Assembly: GCF_004365915.1 (NCBI RefSeq)
Contig: NZ_SODI01000001.1
Coordinates: 1,984,001-2,048,000, forward strand
Source of the DNA: Cryobacterium psychrophilum
GTDB taxonomy: Bacteria > Actinomycetota > Actinomycetes > Actinomycetales > Microbacteriaceae
Direction: 5' to 3'
DNA: 64,000 nt
This document shows, piece by piece, positions 36,280 through 46,686 of this stretch (its first letter is position 1; every line of letters begins with the position of its first letter). A model generated the notes under the pieces. That model had not been told where the DNA came from. It saw nothing but the letters and a program-made list of their open reading frames with translations, and ran no database searches. The translations under genes and the position numbers were made by a program.

Positions 36280-37698
36280 ATGGCGAACGGCGAACAGCCC
36301 ATTGCCCAGACGTGGCAGTCGGTACTCACCACACTGGAGTCCGACGCGACCATCACGCCCATGCTCTATGGCTTTCTGAGCCTGGTCGAGCCGAAGGGAA
36401 TCGCTGCGGGGACTTTTTACCTCGAGGTCCCCAACGAATTCACGGCCAGCATGCTCAACCAACGGATGCGAGTTCCGCTTCTGACCGCCATGGGCCAGCT
36501 CGATGAACCAGCAGTAGTTTCCACGTTCTATGTTGTGGTGAATCCGGAGCTCGAACAGGAATCTCTGCGTCCGCTGCACCAGGCGTCGACCCCGCCAGAC
36601 ACTATCGCTCCCGCGGCCTCACAGTCGGTCTTCGATGGAACAGCCCCCACTCCCCCGCACGAGACCCGACTGAATCCGAAATACAGTTTCGATAATTTTG
36701 TCATCGGACAGTCGAACCGTTTCGCGCACGCCGCGGCGGTGGCTGTGGCGGAAGCGCCGGCGAAGGCGTACAACCCCCTCTTTGTATATGGCTCCTCCGG
36801 GCTGGGCAAAACCCACCTCCTGCACGCCATCGGTCACTACGCGATGAGCCTCTACCCGGGAATCCGAGTTCGCTACGTCAGCAGCGAGGAGTTCACCAAC
36901 GACTTCATCAACTCGATCGCCAATAACCGCGGGTCCGCGTTCCAGTCCCGGTATCGCAACATCGACATCCTGATGATTGACGACATCCAGTTTCTGCAGG
37001 GCAAGGCAGAAACGCAGGAAGCGTTCTTCCATACTTTCAACACCCTTCACGATCACAACAAGCAGGTCGTCATCACGAGTGACCTGCCGCCCAAGCACCT
37101 CACGGGGTTCGAAGACCGCATGCGCTCCCGTTTTGAGTGGGGCCTCATCACGGATGTCCAGGCTCCAGACCTCGAGACCCGCATCGCCATCCTGCGCAAA
37201 AAAGCGCAAAGCGAAAAGTTGCAGGTTCCCCACGACATCCTCGAGTTCATGGCGTCCAAGGTCTCGTCCAACATCCGTGAGCTCGAAGGGACCCTGATTC
37301 GGGTGACGGCGTTCGCCAGCCTCAACAAGACGCCCGTCGATATGGACCTCGTGCAGACCGTGCTCAAAGACCTGATCACCCTGGACGACGACAACGTCAT
37401 CGCGCCCGTGGACATCATCACGAATACCGCAAACTACTTCAAGCTGTCAGTCGATGACCTGTACGGGTCCTCGCGCAGCCAGGCCATTGCGACCGCGCGA
37501 CAAATCGCGATGTACCTCTGTCGAGAGCTCACGAATCTCTCCCTGCCCAAAATCGGGCAGCTGTTCGGCAACCGCGATCACACCACGGTGATGTACGCCA
37601 ACAAGAAGATCACCGAACTCATGAAAGAACGCCGTTCGATTTACAACCAGGTCACGGAACTGACAAATCGCATCAAACAGGACCACCGCTACAAATAA
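36280..37698 (+). CDS. dnaA: Chromosomal replication initiator DnaA
   Basis: 472 residues from ATG 36280; a GTG frame from 36235 lacks a site and covers the DnaA box. Domain I (1-90), a Pro/Ala linker, and an AAA+ domain with Walker A GSSGLGKTHLLHA (near 170), Walker B LMIDDIQFLQGK and sensor motif SDLPPKHL. Domain IV has the box-reading signature GNRDHTTVMYA near residue 435. It opens oriC directly downstream. Confidence 0.97.
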   Translation: MANGEQPIAQTWQSVLTTLESDATITPMLYGFLSLVEPKGIAAGTFYLEVPNEFTASMLNQRMRVPLLTAMGQLDEPAVVSTFYVVVNPELEQESLRPLHQASTPPDTIAPAASQSVFDGTAPTPPHETRLNPKYSFDNFVIGQSNRFAHAAAVAVAEAPAKAYNPLFVYGSSGLGKTHLLHAIGHYAMSLYPGIRVRYVSSEEFTNDFINSIANNRGSAFQSRYRNIDILMIDDIQFLQGKAETQEAFFHTFNTLHDHNKQVVITSDLPPKHLTGFEDRMRSRFEWGLITDVQAPDLETRIAILRKKAQSEKLQVPHDILEFMASKVSSNIRELEGTLIRVTAFASLNKTPVDMDLVQTVLKDLITLDDDNVIAPVDIITNTANYFKLSVDDLYGSSRSQAIATARQIAMYLCRELTNLSLPKIGQLFGNRDHTTVMYANKKITELMKERRSIYNQVTELTNRIKQDHRYK

Positions 37699-38084
37699 AT
37701 GACGATTTTTCGCACTTTCGTACCTGTGTATAACCCTGTGGAATTTAACTCTTAAACGGGTGAAAGCCTGTTGAAACACGGCGGATGCCTGTGGAAACTC
37801 AAAACCAGTTAACTTTGCTCGTCCGCAGCGACAGTTAACTTCTCCACAGACCGCCAACAAGTTACATGTGTGTAGTTCCCAGTGCTTAACTGAGATTTTC
37901 AAAGTTATCCACAGTTTCCACAGCGGTTAAGAACATTAACGTTTAACTTAAATCTCTCTCGGTCCGACAACCTTTACGACTCAGGGCCCCTATCCGCATC
38001 GGTTCCAGAACCGAGCTAGGGTTGAGGCCCACCCCGCCAAACTGCGTGCCATTCCTCGGCCCTTCATCGAACAGGAGCCCCTTC
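37699..38084. other. Replication origin oriC
   Basis: 386 bp between dnaA and dnaN. One perfect DnaA box TTATCCACA (37905-37913) and several degenerate ones: TGTGTATAA (37725-37733), TTCTCCACA (37840-37848), GTTTCCACA (37914-37922), plus CTGTGGAATTT and CTGTGGAAAC. An AT-rich stretch with three GTTAA/TTAAC motifs (about 37925-37955) is the likely unwinding element. Classic actinobacterial oriC position and build; exact limits are inferred. Confidence 0.88.
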
Positions 38085-39233
38085 GTGAGATTCCAGGCCA
38101 ATCGTGACGTTTTCAGCGAAGCCGTTTCGTTCGCTGTCAAGCTCTTGCCGCAGCGTACGACGCTGCCAATCCTGAGCGGCGTACTCATCGAGGCCACCGA
38201 GACAGGCCTGATTCTCTCGTCGTTCGACTACGAGGTTTCGGCCCAAACCGAAATTGCGGCTGAGGTCGAAGAAACGGGCAAGGTGCTGGTATCGGGACGA
38301 CTGCTCGCGGAAATTGCGAGTCGCCTGCCGAACGCACCCGTTCGATTCAGCACGGAGAACTCGCGTATCAAGGTCAGCTGTGGTCCGGCGAGCTTCACAC
38401 TTTTATCTATGCCTGTTGAGGAATATCCAAGTATTCCCCAGATCAGCGCCGAATCAGGTCTCGTACCGGCCGAAGAATTCGCTGCAGCCGTTGCCCAGGT
38501 TGCCGTCGCCGCATCACGCGATGACGTGACCCCGGTGATCACGGGCGTGCAGCTGGAGGTAACCGAAAATAGTCTCAGCCTTGTTGCCACCGACCGTTAT
38601 CGTGTCGCGGTGCGCAGCATCGACTGGGATCCGGGTAGCAACACCGGGCAGGGAACGATCACGGCCCTCGTACCGGCTCGCACTCTGCAAGAGGTTGGGA
38701 AGACCTTTGGGCACAGCGGAACGATCTCGGTGTCAATCACGAACAGCGACGACCGCGAGCTCATCGCGTTCACGGCCAATAAAAAAACCGTGACCTCGCT
38801 CCTGATCAAGGGAAACTTCCCCCCCGTGCGTCGCTTGTTCCCAACCGCCGTGGATAACTACGCCGTGATGAACACCGCCGAACTGATCGAAGCCACACGT
38901 CGAGTGCAGCTGGTGCTCGAGCGCGAGGCCGCCCTTCGATTCACTTTCACCGACGACGGGCTGACGCTTGAAGCCGTTGGTTCCGAACAGGCCCAGGCCT
39001 CTGAGTCCGTCGACGCCATCCTCTCCGGGAGCGATACCGTCGTGTCGCTCAAGCCGCAGTTCCTGCTCGATGGCCTGGGAGCGGTTCACTCCGAATTCGT
39101 TCGCATCTCGTTCACCAAGACGGAAAACCCGAACAAGCCTGGTCCAGTTCTCATCACGAGCCAGACCTCGCGTGAGCAGTCCGGTGCCGACAGCTACAAG
39201 TACCTGCTGCAGCCCAACCTGCTGTTGCGCTAG
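38085..39233 (+). CDS. dnaN: DNA polymerase III beta sliding clamp
   Basis: 382 residues from GTG 38085 with AGGAG 8 nt upstream; the frame is open to 38022 but that part has no similarity. Three clamp domains: TLPILSGVLIEA, VTPVITGVQLEV and LFPTAVDN ... FLLDGLGAV. It forms a dimeric ring that tethers the polymerase. Confidence 0.96.
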   Translation: MRFQANRDVFSEAVSFAVKLLPQRTTLPILSGVLIEATETGLILSSFDYEVSAQTEIAAEVEETGKVLVSGRLLAEIASRLPNAPVRFSTENSRIKVSCGPASFTLLSMPVEEYPSIPQISAESGLVPAEEFAAAVAQVAVAASRDDVTPVITGVQLEVTENSLSLVATDRYRVAVRSIDWDPGSNTGQGTITALVPARTLQEVGKTFGHSGTISVSITNSDDRELIAFTANKKTVTSLLIKGNFPPVRRLFPTAVDNYAVMNTAELIEATRRVQLVLEREAALRFTFTDDGLTLEAVGSEQAQASESVDAILSGSDTVVSLKPQFLLDGLGAVHSEFVRISFTKTENPNKPGPVLITSQTSREQSGADSYKYLLQPNLLLR

Positions 39234-39256
39234 TCGTCACCGTCACGGAGAAAACG

Positions 39257-39433
39257 ATGCACGTCGGAGAAGGGCGCTCGACGCTCGAGGAAGCGCTGGT
39301 CACTGCTGATCCGGCCGTGAGCGCGGCCATTTTCGCTCGGCCTCTGTCTCGGGAAAGCGACTCCCCCGTGATGAAGGCCGTGGCCGCTCTGCGGAGCCCG
39401 TTCGGCGGCCACGCCGTCAAGAAGGCCGACTGA
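39257..39433 (+). pseudogene. gnd: 6-phosphogluconate dehydrogenase remnant
   Basis: A 58-residue ORF with GGAG before ATG 39257. After MH it reads VGEGRSTLEEAL, IFARPLSRESDSPVMKAVAAL and FGGHAVKKAD, matching the C-terminal end of the short actinobacterial Gnd (usual forms GEGRWTVxEA, FARF.SR..DSPA, RNQFGGHAVK). The NADP domain (MHIGLIGLGKMG...) and most of the helical domain are gone; the family is about 300 residues. gnd normally occupies this slot between dnaN and recF. The fusion of MHVG to the GEGR segment keeps the frame, so an in-frame deletion of about 240 codons is the simplest reading. Confidence 0.7.
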
Positions 39434-39438
39434 TCTGA

Positions 39439-40626
39439 GTGCGCGTCACTCATCTGTCACTGACCGACTTCCGGAATTATAAGGAGGCAGAGGTTCCCCT
39501 GCAGGCGGGAGCCAACCTCTTCGTTGGGCGCAACGGGCAGGGTAAGACCAACCTCGTGGAGGCGTTGGGCTATCTCAGTATCCTCGGCTCCCACCGGGTC
39601 TCCGATGACAAAGCGATGATCCGAGCCGGCGAGGCAGCGGCAATCATCCGTGCCCGACTCGAGTACAACGGTCGGGTAATCCTGGCCGAGGTTCAGCTCA
39701 ACCGCGCCGGACTCAATCGAGCGCAGGTGAACCGCTCGGCTATTCGTATGCGGGACCTTCCCCGGTATTTCTCGAGCGTCGTCTTCGCTCCGGAAGACCT
39801 GGCACTGGTGCGCGGGGATCCGTCCGGTCGCCGCCGCTTTCTCGACCAGCTTCTCGTGCTGCGCTCGCCCCGGCTGTCGGGTGTCATCGCCGACTACGAG
39901 CGCGTACTGAAGCAACGTAACACCCTACTGAAGTCGGTTAGAGGGTCTTCGGTGAAGCAGAGCCAGTTGAGCACGCTCGACATTTGGGATGAGCGGCTGG
40001 TGGAGTTGGGGTCCGAGATCATTGATGAACGCAGTGCACTCGTGTGTTTGCTTGGTGAACCGTTGCGTGCCGCGTATCGTGCGGTCGTCGGCGACGATCA
40101 CGGGCCAAAGCTGGTGGAATCACTGAGTATTTATGGGGCGGATGACGAGGCCGGGTCCTCGGCGCGTGAGGGTGAGGCCGGCCGCGACTCGACAGAGGAG
40201 GATCAGGGCCTGACGAGTACGGGCGGGGGGACGGCGGTAGCTTTTCGCGCCGCTCTGGCGGGGGTTCGTCGGAAGGAGCTTGAGAGGGGGATCACCCTGG
40301 TGGGCCCGCACCGGGACGATCTGGTGTTCATGCTCAATGATTTGCCGGCCAGGGGCTACGCAAGCCACGGCGAATCGTGGTCCTTTGCGCTGTCGCTCAA
40401 GCTCGCATCGGCTGAGTTGCTTCGCCGTGATTCCGCGAGCGGCGACCCCGTACTGATCCTCGATGATGTGTTTGCCGAACTCGATCAGTCGCGTCGTCGC
40501 CGTCTGGCGGAAGCGATCGGCGGATACGAACAGGTTCTCATCACGGCCGCCGTGCTCGACGACGTGCCAGAGGCCCTGACCGCGCACACGATTCACATTC
40601 GGGGCGGTGCCGTCGTCGATGCCTGA
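39439..40626 (+). CDS. recF: DNA repair and recombination protein RecF
   Basis: 395 residues from GTG 39439. Walker A GRNGQGKTNLVEAL (near 35), signature LVGPHRDDL, and Walker B LILDDVFAELD (near 340). Residues about 231-265 are a Gly/Ser/Asp/Glu-rich insertion absent from compact RecF proteins. RecF helps load RecA at gapped DNA. The stop overlaps the dciA start. Confidence 0.94.
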   Translation: MRVTHLSLTDFRNYKEAEVPLQAGANLFVGRNGQGKTNLVEALGYLSILGSHRVSDDKAMIRAGEAAAIIRARLEYNGRVILAEVQLNRAGLNRAQVNRSAIRMRDLPRYFSSVVFAPEDLALVRGDPSGRRRFLDQLLVLRSPRLSGVIADYERVLKQRNTLLKSVRGSSVKQSQLSTLDIWDERLVELGSEIIDERSALVCLLGEPLRAAYRAVVGDDHGPKLVESLSIYGADDEAGSSAREGEAGRDSTEEDQGLTSTGGGTAVAFRAALAGVRRKELERGITLVGPHRDDLVFMLNDLPARGYASHGESWSFALSLKLASAELLRRDSASGDPVLILDDVFAELDQSRRRRLAEAIGGYEQVLITAAVLDDVPEALTAHTIHIRGGAVVDA

Positions 40627-41131
40627 GCCGATCGAACCACCCGAACGTCACCTGAGTGAGGCGGCCCTGGTTTTCTTGCGCCTCAAGAATGTGTTCGGCG
40701 ACCCCAATGCGCGCAGATCCCGCGGCAAGCGGCGTCCGCGTGACGAACAGGGCTCAAGCGTCCCATTTGGAGTGGGCCGCGATCCGCGGGGCATCGGTGA
40801 CACCATTAATTCGCTCACCATGCAGCTCGGGTGGAATTCTCCCCTCGCCCAGTCGGAGCTCCTCGCCTCGTGGGCCGAACTCGCCGGCGACGAGACCGCC
40901 AGGCACTCCAACCCAGCGGGAATCGACGAGGGGGTGCTGACCGTGCACTGCGAGTCGACGGCCTGGGCGACGCAATTGCGGCTGATGCGCAACGAGATCA
41001 TGAATCACATCGCCAACAAGTACCCGGACGCCGGGATCGAGTCGATCCGTTTCCAGGGGCCCAACGCGCCGTCCTGGAAAAAGGGTCCCAGATCAATTCC
41101 AGGGCGCGGTCCACGCGATACCTACGGGTAA
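40619..41131 (+). CDS. dciA: DciA-like DUF721 protein, probable helicase loader
   Basis: 170 residues from ATG 40619, overlapping recF by 8 bp. The N-terminus is basic and disordered (RRSRGKRRPRDEQ). The conserved DUF721 domain follows (QSELLASWAELAGDETARHS, GVLTVHCESTAWATQLRL). In mycobacteria the equivalent gene between recF and gyrB (Rv0004) is DciA, which helps DnaB loading. Function by family and position. Confidence 0.88.
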   Translation: MPEPIEPPERHLSEAALVFLRLKNVFGDPNARRSRGKRRPRDEQGSSVPFGVGRDPRGIGDTINSLTMQLGWNSPLAQSELLASWAELAGDETARHSNPAGIDEGVLTVHCESTAWATQLRLMRNEIMNHIANKYPDAGIESIRFQGPNAPSWKKGPRSIPGRGPRDTYG

Positions 41132-41146
41132 CCTAACAAATTAGGT
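41131..41146. promoter_or_regulatory. Inverted repeat before gyrB
   Basis: ACCTAA CAAA TTAGGT, perfect 6-bp arms starting at the dciA stop codon. It could be a weak terminator hairpin or an operator. A possible -10 TAAACT lies near 41208 before gyrB. Confidence 0.35.
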
Positions 41147-41252
41147 CCCCCGGCCGAAAAAAAGGCGTCAAACGGCGATTATGGCCGGTGACCCGCCCCC
41201 CGTTTGGTAAACTGAATGGTCGCCCGTGCGATGGTCAGGAGCCAAATTTCAG

Positions 41253-43229
41253 ATGACAGTTGAACCGACGCCCATGCCGGAGCACGAATACGGTGCAGAC
41301 GACATCCAGGTTCTCGAAGGACTTGAAGCCGTTCGCAAGCGACCTGGAATGTACATCGGTTCCACTGGTCCCCGTGGTCTACATCACCTCGTGTACGAAA
41401 TTGTTGACAACTCTGTCGACGAAGCTCTCGCGGGCCACTGCGACCTGATCGATATTCGCATCCTGGCGGATGGCGCGGTGCGCGTCGAAGACAACGGTCG
41501 TGGTATTCCCGTTGATATTCACCGCAAAGAGGGTCGCTCGACCGTTGAGGTAGTACTCACGGTTTTGCACGCCGGTGGAAAATTTGGCGGTGGCGGCTAT
41601 TCCGTCTCCGGTGGATTGCACGGCGTCGGTAGCTCCGTGGTGAATGCGCTGTCCTCGCGCCTCGAGGTTGAGGTACGCCGTCAGGGCCACGTCTGGCGCC
41701 AGTCATTTGCTGACGGCGTGCCCGACGCTCCCCTGGCCAAGGGCGAGGAATCCACTGAAACGGGCACCACGATAACGTTCTGGCCGAGCGCCGAGACGTT
41801 CGAGACCGTTGAGTTCGACTATGAGACGCTGCGCGCGCGGTTCCAGCAGATGGCGTTCCTCAATAAGGGTCTGCACCTCAAGATCAGCGACGAGCGTCCG
41901 GACCACGCGGACGACAACGGCGAGGTCGTCACCAACGCGTTCATGTATGAGCAGGGGCTCGTCGACTACGTGCAATACCTCAACCGCTCCAAGAAGGCCG
42001 ACCTCGTCAACGACGAGATCATCTCCTTCGAGTGGGAGGACCACGATAAGAAGATGGCCCTTGAGGTGGCCATGCAGTGGACCACCGCATACACCGAGAG
42101 CGTTCACACGTACGCGAACACCATCAACACCCACGAGGGCGGCACCCACGAAGAGGGTTTCCGCGCCGCTCTGACCACGCTCGTCAACAGGTACGCGCGT
42201 GAAAAGGGCATCCTGAAAGAAAAGGATGACAACCTCACCGGTGATGATGTGCGCGAGGGCCTAACAGCCGTCGTGTCGATCAAACTCGCCGAGCCGCAGT
42301 TCGAAGGCCAGACGAAGACCAAGCTCGGCAACACCGAGGCCAAGACCTTCGTACAGCGCGTCGCCGGCGAACAGCTCTCACACTGGTTCAACATGAACCC
42401 GAATCCCGCCCGCGAAATCATTCGCAAGGCCCTGCAGGCCAGCAACGCCCGCATGGCTGCCCGCAAGGCCCGCGAGACGGCACGCCGCAAGGGCCTGCTT
42501 GAGGGCGGGGGGATGCCGGGCAAGCTCAAGGACTGCCAGAGCAAGGATCCCTCCCTCTCGGAAATCTTCATCGTTGAGGGTGACTCGGCCGGTGGATCCG
42601 CCGTGCAGGGTCGTAACCCCGAGACGCAGGCGATCCTCCCTCTCCGCGGCAAGATCCTCAACGTGGAGAAGGCTCGCCTCGACCGTGCCCTCGGTAACAA
42701 CGAGGTCCAGGCCATGATCACGGCCTTCGGCGCCGGAATCGGCGAAGAGTTCAACCCCGACAAGGTGCGGTACCACAAGATCGTTTTGATGGCCGACGCC
42801 GATGTTGACGGTCAGCACATCACGACCCTGCTCCTCACGCTCCTCTTCCGCTACATGCGCCCGCTGATCGACCTGGGCTACGTGTACCTTGCCCAGCCGC
42901 CCCTGTACCGCCTCAAGTGGTCCAATTCACCCCACGAGTACGTGTACTCGGACCGTGAACGCGATGCACTGCTTGCCGATGGCGCCGCCGCCGGCAAGCG
43001 CATCCCGAAAGACAACGGGATCCAGCGCTACAAGGGCCTCGGCGAGATGGACTACAAGGAGCTGTGGGAGACCACGATGGCCCCCGAGTCCCGCACCCTG
43101 CTGCAGGTCACGCTTGACGACGCTGCCGCCGCTGACGAAATCTTCTCCACCCTGATGGGCGAAGACGTCGAGTCTCGACGGAACTTCATCCAGAAGAATG
43201 CAAAGGACGTGCGTTTCCTTGACATCTGA
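41253..43229 (+). CDS. gyrB: DNA gyrase subunit B
   Basis: 658 residues from ATG 41253 (open upstream to 41226). GHKL ATPase motifs: [43 protein letters not shown] motif [11 protein letters not shown] (near 440) and DADVDGQH. It supplies ATPase to gyrase, which introduces negative supercoils. It overlaps gyrA slightly. Confidence 0.97.
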   Translation: MTVEPTPMPEHEYGADDIQVLEGLEAVRKRPGMYIGSTGPRGLHHLVYEIVDNSVDEALAGHCDLIDIRILADGAVRVEDNGRGIPVDIHRKEGRSTVEVVLTVLHAGGKFGGGGYSVSGGLHGVGSSVVNALSSRLEVEVRRQGHVWRQSFADGVPDAPLAKGEESTETGTTITFWPSAETFETVEFDYETLRARFQQMAFLNKGLHLKISDERPDHADDNGEVVTNAFMYEQGLVDYVQYLNRSKKADLVNDEIISFEWEDHDKKMALEVAMQWTTAYTESVHTYANTINTHEGGTHEEGFRAALTTLVNRYAREKGILKEKDDNLTGDDVREGLTAVVSIKLAEPQFEGQTKTKLGNTEAKTFVQRVAGEQLSHWFNMNPNPAREIIRKALQASNARMAARKARETARRKGLLEGGGMPGKLKDCQSKDPSLSEIFIVEGDSAGGSAVQGRNPETQAILPLRGKILNVEKARLDRALGNNEVQAMITAFGAGIGEEFNPDKVRYHKIVLMADADVDGQHITTLLLTLLFRYMRPLIDLGYVYLAQPPLYRLKWSNSPHEYVYSDRERDALLADGAAAGKRIPKDNGIQRYKGLGEMDYKELWETTMAPESRTLLQVTLDDAAAADEIFSTLMGEDVESRRNFIQKNAKDVRFLDI

Positions 43230-45837
43230 TGACACCGACCTGCCTGAGGCTGCGAACACCGAGACCGGCAACACGGTCGAGGCAGCGGATGCCGCGGCTG
43301 CGGCCGCTCACCTGACTCGCCACGGCAAGATCGACCAGATCGATCTCCAATTGGAGATGCAGCGCTCCTACCTCGACTACGCCATGAGCGTGATCGTGGG
43401 CCGAGCCCTGCCCGACGTGCGTGACGGAATGAAGCCCGTGCACCGTCGCGTGATCTACGCCATGTTCGACGGTGGCTATCGGCCGGACAAGGCCTTCTCC
43501 AAATGCGCTCGCGTCGTCGGCGACGTGATGGGCCAGTTCCACCCGCACGGTGACTCGTCCATCTACGACGCGCTCGTACGCCTCGTACAGCCCTGGAGCC
43601 TGCGCTACCCGCTCGCCCTTGGCCAGGGCAACTTCGGTTCCCCCGGCAACGACGGTGCTGCCGCCCCTCGATACACCGAAACGAAGATGGCGCCGCTCGC
43701 CCTCGAAATGGTTCGCGATATCGACGAGAACACCGTCGATTTTCAGGACAACTACGACGGCCGCACGCTCGAGCCCACGGTTCTTCCCGCCCGCTTCCCG
43801 AACCTGCTGGTCAACGGCTCTGTCGGAATCGCGGTGGGAATGGCCACCAACATCCCTCCGCACAACCTGCGGGAGGTCGCTTCCGGTGCCCAGTGGTACC
43901 TCGATAACCCCGAGGCGACCCGCGAGGAGCTTCTCGAGGCCCTCATTCAGCGCATCAAGGGCCCCGACTTCCCCACCGGTGCACAGATCCTCGGAGTCAA
44001 GGGCGTTCACGACGCCTACCGCACGGGCCGCGGGTCCATCACGATGCGTGCCGTCGTGAGCATCGAGGAACTCCAGGGTCGCAACTGCCTCGTCATCACC
44101 GAGCTGCCGTACCAGGTGAACCCCGACAACCTCGCGATCAAGATCGCTGATCTGGTGAAGGATGCCAAGATCACCGGCATTGCCGACATCCGCGACGAGA
44201 CCAGCGGGCGAACCGGCCAGCGCCTCGTGATCGTGCTCAAGCGCGACGCCGTAGCCAAGGTTGTGCTCAACAACCTCTATAAGCACACGCAATTGCAGGA
44301 GAACTTCGGCGCGAACATGCTCGCCATCGTGGACGGTGTGCCCCGCACGCTGGCCATTGACGGCTTCATCTCCGCCTGGGTTGCGCACCAGATCGAGGTG
44401 ATCGTTCGGCGTACCCAGTTCCGCCTCAACAAGGCGGAGGCCGAGGCGCACATCCTGCGCGGCTACCTCAAGGCGCTTGACGCTCTCGACGAGGTGATCG
44501 CGCTCATCCGTCGGTCAAGCACCGTCGATGATGCCCGTGAAGGCATCATGGCCCTGCTCGAGGTGGACAAGCTCCAGGCTGATGCGATCCTCACCATGCA
44601 GTTGCGTCGCCTCGCCGCGCTGGAACGCCAGAAGATCATCGACCAGGCCGCCGAACTCGAGCTGCAGATCACCGAGTTCAGGGCCATTCTGGCAAGCCCG
44701 GTACGCCAGCGCACGATCATCAAGGAAGAACTCGCGGTGATCACCGACAAGTTCGGTGATGACCGTCGCACCGAGATCATGCTCGGCTTCGATGGCGACA
44801 TGTCCGTCGAAGACCTCATCCCCGAAGAAGAGATGGTGGTCACCGTTACCCGCGGTGGCTACATCAAGCGCACTCGCAGTGACAACTATCGCAACCAGCA
44901 CCGCGGTGGCAAGGGAGTCAAGGGCGCGCAGTTGCGTGCCGACGACGTGGTCGTACACTTCTTCGTGACCACGACGCACCACTGGCTGCTGTTTTTCACG
45001 AACACCGGACGCGTGTACCGCGCCAAGGCCTACGAGGCTCAGGAGTCGGGGCGCGACGCCAAGGGCCAGCACGTCGCCAACCTGCTCGCCCTGCAGCCGG
45101 GCGAGGAAATCGCGCAGATCCTCGACATCCGTGACTACAACGTGGCCCAATACCTCACGCTAGCCACCCGCGATGGTCTGATCAAAAAGACCGCACTGAG
45201 CGAATACGACACCAACCGCACGGGTGGCATCATCGCCATCAAGCTGCGCGAGGGTGACGAGCTCGTCTCCGCTCTTCTGGTCGAAAACGACTCCGATCTG
45301 CTGCTGGTTTCCCGAAAGGGCATGTCCATTCGCTTCACCGCCACCGACGAGGCCTTGCGCCCCATGGGTCGCAGTACCTCTGGCGTGATCGGCATGCACT
45401 TCCGCGGAGAGGATACGCTGCTGGACGCATCCGTTATTGATGACAAGGGATTTGTCTTCGTCGTGACCGAAGGCGGGTACGCGAAACGCACCGCCGCCGA
45501 CCAGTACCGGCTGCAGAATCGTGGGGGTCTTGGCATCAAGGTGGCCAAACTCAACGAGGACCGTGGCGACCTCGTCGGCGCACTGATCGTCAATGCCCAG
45601 GACGAAGTTCTTGTGGTTCTTGCCAGCGGCAAGGTGGTACGCTCGCACGTCGCGGAGGTTCCGGCGAAGGGTCGGGACACCATGGGCGTCGTCTTCGCTA
45701 AGTTTGCGACGCAAGACAGAATCATTTCCATCGCCAAGAATAGCGAGCGCAATCTCGTGGTGGAGGAATCCGAAGTCACAGCTGACACTGCGGCACCGAA
45801 TGCTGATTCGGGGAAAGTAGAATCACCAGATGAGTAG
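43219..45837 (+). CDS. gyrA: DNA gyrase subunit A
   Basis: 872 residues from TTG 43219, which gives the usual short acidic leader before [23 protein letters not shown] 43198 is an in-frame alternative 7 codons upstream. Quinolone pocket [10 protein letters not shown] has the sensitive-type residues. The catalytic Tyr is in PRYTETK (near 152). The C-terminal beta-pinwheel has the GyrA box-like [10 protein letters not shown] motif. No intein. The start overlaps gyrB by 11 bp. Confidence 0.96.
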   Translation: MTSDDTDLPEAANTETGNTVEAADAAAAAAHLTRHGKIDQIDLQLEMQRSYLDYAMSVIVGRALPDVRDGMKPVHRRVIYAMFDGGYRPDKAFSKCARVVGDVMGQFHPHGDSSIYDALVRLVQPWSLRYPLALGQGNFGSPGNDGAAAPRYTETKMAPLALEMVRDIDENTVDFQDNYDGRTLEPTVLPARFPNLLVNGSVGIAVGMATNIPPHNLREVASGAQWYLDNPEATREELLEALIQRIKGPDFPTGAQILGVKGVHDAYRTGRGSITMRAVVSIEELQGRNCLVITELPYQVNPDNLAIKIADLVKDAKITGIADIRDETSGRTGQRLVIVLKRDAVAKVVLNNLYKHTQLQENFGANMLAIVDGVPRTLAIDGFISAWVAHQIEVIVRRTQFRLNKAEAEAHILRGYLKALDALDEVIALIRRSSTVDDAREGIMALLEVDKLQADAILTMQLRRLAALERQKIIDQAAELELQITEFRAILASPVRQRTIIKEELAVITDKFGDDRRTEIMLGFDGDMSVEDLIPEEEMVVTVTRGGYIKRTRSDNYRNQHRGGKGVKGAQLRADDVVVHFFVTTTHHWLLFFTNTGRVYRAKAYEAQESGRDAKGQHVANLLALQPGEEIAQILDIRDYNVAQYLTLATRDGLIKKTALSEYDTNRTGGIIAIKLREGDELVSALLVENDSDLLLVSRKGMSIRFTATDEALRPMGRSTSGVIGMHFRGEDTLLDASVIDDKGFVFVVTEGGYAKRTAADQYRLQNRGGLGIKVAKLNEDRGDLVGALIVNAQDEVLVVLASGKVVRSHVAEVPAKGRDTMGVVFAKFATQDRIISIAKNSERNLVVEESEVTADTAAPNADSGKVESPDE

Positions 45838-46234
45838 CGTTGCGGAAAAACTGGCAAAAAAGTCTAATCGAGGACCGTCGACGAAGCAGGTTCGCCTGAA
45901 GTTGGTGTACGTCGACTTCTGGTCGGCCGTCAAGCTATCGTTCCTGGTGGCGCTGTGCCTGGCTGTCGTCACCATTGTGGCGTCATTCCTCGTGTACACG
46001 GTGCTCGCGCAGACGCAGATCCTCGACAAAGCCGACACGCTGTACACGGACATTTCGGGAGCCTCTGCTGACCTGCTGAGCATTCTGTCGATCGGTAACG
46101 TCATGGGCTTTGCCATGGTCGTAGCCATCCTCAACACCGTTGTGATCACCGCACTCGGTGCGGTTTTTGCGGTACTGTATAATCTCAGCGTCAAAATCAC
46201 CGGCGGACTTCTCGTCGGTTTCACCAACAACTAG
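45830..46234 (+). CDS. DUF3566 membrane protein
   Basis: 134 residues from ATG 45830, overlapping the gyrA stop by 8 bp. A basic N-terminus ([20 protein letters not shown]) precedes two membrane helices (about 40-65 and 85-115) and a short tail. Conserved in this position after gyrA in Actinobacteria (Rv0007-like). Function unknown. Confidence 0.88.
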   Translation: MSSVAEKLAKKSNRGPSTKQVRLKLVYVDFWSAVKLSFLVALCLAVVTIVASFLVYTVLAQTQILDKADTLYTDISGASADLLSILSIGNVMGFAMVVAILNTVVITALGAVFAVLYNLSVKITGGLLVGFTNN

Positions 46235-46296
46235 GCATCAAAAGTTAGTTGTTGGGTTCCTGACACGCGCGGATGTTCCGCTCGATTTCAGGAATC

Positions 46297-46326
46297 GGGC
46301 AGATTCCGATAGTCTCGAATCTGCCC
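46297..46326 (+). other. Inverted repeat just before tRNA-Ile
   Basis: GGGCAGATTC and GAATCTGCCC are a perfect 10-bp inverted repeat with a 10-nt spacer, ending 5 bp before the tRNA. It could be a terminator for the gyrBA-DUF3566 transcript, a processing signal or an operator. The spacer contains GATAGT, which resembles a -10 box. Confidence 0.5.
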
Positions 46327-46331
46327 AACAG

Positions 46332-46405
46332 GGGGATATAGCTCAGTTGGTTAGAGCGCTTCACTGATAATGAAGAGGTCCCAGGTTCAAATCCCGGTAT
46401 CCCCA
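46332..46405 (+). tRNA. tRNA-Ile (GAU)
   Basis: 74 nt. Acceptor GGGGATA / TATCCCC, D-arm with AGCTCAGTTGG, anticodon loop CTGATAA with GAT, T-arm GGTTCAAATCC. CCA is not encoded. Confidence 0.97.
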
Positions 46406-46452
46406 CGCACGTTGCTTTTGATTTTGTCTCCACAAAATTTCCGAGATTTTTC

Positions 46453-46525
46453 GGGGCCATAGCTCAATTGGTAGAGCGCCTGCTTTGCAAGCAGGAGGTC
46501 CGGGGTTCGATTCCCCGTGGCTCCA
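46453..46525 (+). tRNA. tRNA-Ala (UGC)
   Basis: 73 nt. Acceptor GGGGCCA / TGGCTCC with one G-T pair, anticodon loop TTTGCAA with TGC, T-arm GGTTCGATTCC. CCA is not encoded. Confidence 0.97.
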
Positions 46526-46533
46526 CAAATAAA

Positions 46534-46571
46534 AAGGAATGCCTGGCCACGTGAGTGGCCAGGCATTCCTT
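46534..46571. terminator. Bidirectional-type hairpin after tRNA-Ala
   Basis: A perfect 17-bp stem (46534-46550 with 46555-46571) around loop GTGA, one of the longest in the window. There is an A-run before it, which serves as T-run for the minus-strand gene, and no T-run after it. Confidence 0.8.
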
Positions 46572-46670
46572 CGTTAAGGCCCCTGGCCGGCGTGCTTCAA
46601 CCGCCACAGGCGGCGTTCTGAGGCCTTAACGGCGCAAGGCCCCCATCCGGTGGCGAATGTGGGCCTTACG
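46572..46670. other. Two further nested inverted repeats
   Basis: CGTTAAGGCC (46572-46581) pairs with GGCCTTAACG (46622-46631) and encloses a smaller CCGCC/GGCGG hairpin. AAGGCCC and GGGCCTT then flank 46636-46668. The 3' part ends close to the stop of the minus-strand DLW gene. Probably terminator or RNA-stability structure; no known RNA family was recognised. Confidence 0.4.
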
Positions 46671-46686
46671 TGAGCTGGTGGGTCGC

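Noticed and set aside
43186..44451. 421-codon open frame antisense to gyrA
   Set aside because: gyrA is unmistakable on the other strand.
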